A model generated the notes under the pieces. That model was not told the origin of the DNA. It ran no database searches and worked only from the letters and a program-made list of their open reading frames with translations. A stretch of 7,849 nucleotides of DNA from an uncultured Gammaproteobacteria bacterium. Lineage in GTDB: Bacteria > Pseudomonadota > Gammaproteobacteria > Acidiferrobacterales > CAJVXG01. A program made the position numbers and the translations under genes. Of the stretch, positions 6,901 to 7,849 are shown in pieces (within the stretch, counting starts at the first letter, position 1; every line of letters starts with the position of its first letter). The DNA is taken from contig CAJVXG010000071.1 of NCBI GenBank assembly GCA_913009215.1, positions 1-7,849 on the forward strand, in the 5' to 3' direction.

Positions 6901-7585
6901 GTTCCAACAGGATATTGTTGCCTTGAATTCCGACAACCAGCACGTCAGCCATAAGGAAGTGCTTTTGCGATTATATGATAGTGACGGCCAACTGATTGTG
7001 CCGGATGAATTTATTCCACCAGCCGAGCGTTATAATCTGATGCCCGCACTGGATCGCTGGGTAATACACAAATCGTTTACGGAGATTGCAAAAAATCCAT
7101 CGAATGGCTGTCAGTATTCCATAAATCTTTCCGGTACTTCTTTAAACGACGACGACCTGGTTGATTATATACAAGGGCAGTTCGGGGAAACTGGTCTGGC
7201 GCCAGGCCGTATCTGCTTTGAAATCACCGAAACCACGGCTATCTCGAACCTGTCACGTGCCGCCAGCCTGATACAAAATATCAAGGATATGGGTTGCCTG
7301 TTTTCCCTGGATGATTTTGGTAAAGGCGCCAGTTCCTTCACTTATTTGAAGAACTTGTCGGTGGATTATCTAAAAATCGATGGTGGTTTTGTAAGCGATT
7401 TTATTGATGACCCCACCGATTACGCTATTATTGAATCCATTAATAAAATTGGTCATGCCCTGGGGATCCAGACGATTGCGGAATGCGTTGAGGACGAGGC
7501 CAGCTTGAGAGGACTGAAAGAAATCGGGGTTAACTTTGCCCAGGGCTATATCATCGCCAGACCGGAGCCCCTTCAGGCCGCGTAA
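3905..7585 (+). CDS. Multi-PAS/GAF sensor diguanylate cyclase-phosphodiesterase (GGDEF-EAL)
   Basis: This is a 1226-residue cytosolic protein predicted to make and/or degrade cyclic-di-GMP. The order is: PAS (about 1-110), coiled coil (120-150), PAS (150-265), PAS (275-387), PAS (392-508), GAF (516-670), PAS (678-796), GGDEF (806-965) and EAL (985-1222). Linkers end in DITERK (262, 384), DISKRR (509) and DITDRT (792). GGDEF is intact at 886-890 with an RxxD inhibitory site (RDSD 877-880) five residues upstream. The EAL motif reads EVLLR (1018-1022), keeping ExLxR. Asn1074, Glu1106, Asp1136-Asp1137, Lys1157, Glu1193 and Gln1213 are all present, so both activities look possible. The third PAS, with Trp298, Trp345 and NRRKDG, resembles the FAD-binding PAS of NifL. 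The open frame extends upstream to 3722, but that part only shadows the preceding gene. ATG 3905 has GAGGG six bases before it. Which activity dominates cannot be read here. Confidence 0.93.
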   Translation: MLPDQFLLFTETLPEPLFLLTGEGEILQANAAAHRLLGVAARCLGGIKIQDLVQGDTGKLDQCLRLWARSREMLPASLCLRNADGRTEKCHCSGALIQPRSDELPALILLRCQQKQTLTRGFVALNEQIELLRKEIAERKQAEQALRGNEERFQTLARVSPVGIFRTDAQGNCIYTNERWRELAGMSEAEALGEGWARALHPEDRERVFTEWYQAAADKVPFKAECRFQHPDDGKVSWLLALAEAELDAGGRVLGYVGTITDITERKYAEEQLRLQAAALEAAANGIVITDREGEIQWVNPAFTKITGYGFEEVVGRNPRLLKSGKHDREFYRELWDTVLAGRVWRGELINRRKDGSLYTDEQTITPVCNEQGEIIRFIAVKQDITERKRAEKVLKEHESLLTAFVNALPDVGFILNEDGRYLEVLASKEKLLYLGVDELKGKLLHEVLPKESADAFLEIINRTIETGEPQKYEYRLDVRAGATWFEGRTSLMEGTVDGKQTIVWISFDISKRRRAEEAIRNIAAGVATRTGTEFFNQLVIKLAKLFEADYAFIGLIDNKKPDTVTSLVVSAFGENVDNISYSLKDTPCANVIGQQTCTYPDKVQQQFPKDKLLQDMGVDSYIGTPLFDSENKPIGLIAVLDSKPMKTDTAMVDILEIFAARVGAELERSRAEQRLASAKQKLSLHVQQTPLGVIEWNTDFRVAEWNPAAERIFGYTREEAMGRHAVGLIVPENIRDHVNEIWLALLENQGGHRSTNENFTKDDRAIMCEWYNTPLVADNGEVIGVASLVDDITDRTRAEAAVQHMAYHDALTGLVNRSEFELRLQGLLADAYDQRSVHAMLYLDLDQFKIINDTCGHAAGDAMLKALTGLLQDQVRDSDTLARLGGDEFGILLTGCPLSQAQRIAEDVIQAIKKFRFDWKGVSFETGASIGMVSITSESEDIAKVMSAADMACYMAKDMGRGRVRVYVEDDAELTRRHSEMAWVSRINQAMKDNRFVLFQQDIVALNSDNQHVSHKEVLLRLYDSDGQLIVPDEFIPPAERYNLMPALDRWVIHKSFTEIAKNPSNGCQYSINLSGTSLNDDDLVDYIQGQFGETGLAPGRICFEITETTAISNLSRAASLIQNIKDMGCLFSLDDFGKGASSFTYLKNLSVDYLKIDGGFVSDFIDDPTDYAIIESINKIGHALGIQTIAECVEDEASLRGLKEIGVNFAQGYIIARPEPLQAA
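4688..5070 (+). repeat. In-frame 17-bp direct repeat flanking one PAS domain
   Basis: GACATCACCGAGCGCAA occurs exactly at 4688-4704 and 5054-5070, both in the same codon frame (DITER plus AA of Lys). The copies are 366 bases apart, exactly 122 codons, and bracket the third PAS domain. A shorter copy of its end, CCGAGCGCAA, also occurs at 4314-4323, 381 bases (127 codons) before the matching bases of the first copy. Part of the identity reflects the conserved DITERK linker, but the synonymous positions match too. Recombination between copies would remove or add one whole PAS domain without a frameshift. Confidence 0.8.
5095..5340 (+). other. AT-rich fourth PAS module within the GGDEF-EAL gene
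   Basis: Bases 5101-5340, encoding most of the fourth PAS domain (starting around LLTAFVNALPDVGFILNEDG), are about 39% G+C by hand count (93 of 240). The line 4441-4500 in the second PAS counts 46 of 60 and 4681-4740 counts 39 of 60. The change comes directly after the second DITERK linker. Codons such as TTA, ATA, AAA and GAA dominate here. The protein frame is uninterrupted. This suggests the module has a different origin from the GC-rich N-terminal part. Sequence after 5400 is intermediate. Confidence 0.65.
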
Positions 7586-7587
7586 AT

Positions 7588-7623
7588 CGGATCACCCGGG
7601 AGCGTGTTTTGGGTTATTATCCG
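7588..7623 (+). repeat. Weak imperfect hairpin between the GGDEF-EAL gene and the next PAS gene
   Basis: CGGAT (7588-7592) pairs with ATCCG (7619-7623), and ACCC (7594-7597) with GGGT (7611-7614), around a loop with TTTT. The stem is interrupted by unequal bulges and no T-run follows it. It is not a convincing terminator, and the next gene, 62 bases after the stop, may be read through. The AT-rich stretch 7625-7645 contains TATTAT/TATAAA but no paired -35 that I would defend. Confidence 0.25.
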
Positions 7624-7647
7624 GATAAATTATTATAAATACAAGTT

Positions 7648-7849
7648 ATGCCAAACACCGACCCTTTGCTTGAAAGTTTATTTGAGACCAGCCTTACTCT
7701 GGTTGCGTACATGGATACGCAGTTTAACTTAATTCGAGTTAACCAAAAGTACGCCGAGGCCGATGACAGGAGCCCTGAGTTTTTTGTCGGTAAGAATCAT
7801 TTTGATCTCTGCCCGAACAAGGAAAACCAGGAGATTTTTCAAAAAGTTG
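7648..7849 (+). CDS. PAS-domain signalling protein, N-terminal fragment (cut by window end)
   Basis: An open frame from ATG 7648 runs without a stop to the window end (67 codons). The peptide starts MPNTDPLLESLFETSLTLVAYMD and continues with QFNLIRVNQKYAEADDR and FFVGKNHFDLCPN. This reads as the first half of a PAS fold: a strand at LVAYMD, the RVNQKYAEA helix, then GKNHFDL. PAS domains of this wording usually head sensor histidine kinases or GGDEF/EAL proteins; the output domain lies beyond the window. There is no good Shine-Dalgarno (ACAAGTT precedes the ATG), so the start is less certain than the frame. It lies 62 bases after the GGDEF-EAL gene on the same strand, compatible with one transcription unit of signalling genes. 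No N-terminal membrane segment is seen before the PAS domain. Confidence 0.8.
   Translation, partial: MPNTDPLLESLFETSLTLVAYMDTQFNLIRVNQKYAEADDRSPEFFVGKNHFDLCPNKENQEIFQKV

Noticed and set aside
7609..7639. TTGGGT with TATTAT at 16 bases as a promoter for the last gene
   Set aside because: The start of transcription would leave about 5 bases before the ATG and no room for a ribosome site; the AT-rich spacer makes chance matches likely.
1..7849. tRNA, rRNA, CRISPR arrays, insertion sequences or phage genes
   Set aside because: I looked on both strands and saw no cloverleaf, spaced direct repeats, rRNA segments or transposase motifs.

Overview
The window looks like gammaproteobacterial chromosome. 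A membrane-anchored M23 murein hydrolase is divergent from a KMSKS-type tyrosyl-tRNA synthetase (tyrS), an arrangement familiar from Pseudomonas and related Gammaproteobacteria. The coding style and the GTAG-headed REP-like hairpin after tyrS fit the same group. I cannot name a genus.

Layout. Bases 1-99 hold a 9-bp inverted repeat behind the M23 gene and no gene I can support. The M23 peptidase gene runs leftward (1536 to 100). A 168-bp divergent control region (1537-1704) has back-to-back -10-like hexamers and a perfect 10-bp tandem repeat. tyrS runs rightward (1705-2910). The stretch 2911-3359 holds a doubtful 52-codon ORF overlapping the tyrS stop, a 9-bp-arm hairpin, a textbook sigma-S-type -10 (3093-3103), two small dyads and the REP-like hairpin.

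Next comes a tight two-gene unit. The first gene encodes a 180-residue stand-alone protein that I recognise as MetOD1-like (methanogen output domain 1, related in pattern to V4R domains). Two bases after its stop begins a 1226-residue cytosolic multi-sensor protein with the order PAS, coiled coil, PAS, PAS, PAS, GAF, PAS, GGDEF, EAL. Both catalytic domains keep their signature residues, and the GGDEF domain has an RxxD inhibitory site. After a 62-bp gap a further gene starts (7648) with a PAS domain and is cut by the window end.

How it may work. The left half is housekeeping (cell-wall remodelling and translation). The right half looks like a cyclic-di-GMP signalling module. A small Cys-bearing sensor/adaptor is apparently co-translated with a large diguanylate cyclase/phosphodiesterase, possibly transcribed from a stationary-phase/stress promoter, and followed by another PAS sensor. 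The pairing and its regulation are inferred from gene order and motifs. The most notable structural details are an AT-rich PAS module inside the big sensor gene and an exact in-frame 17-bp repeat flanking another PAS module. Both point to evolution by domain shuffling.
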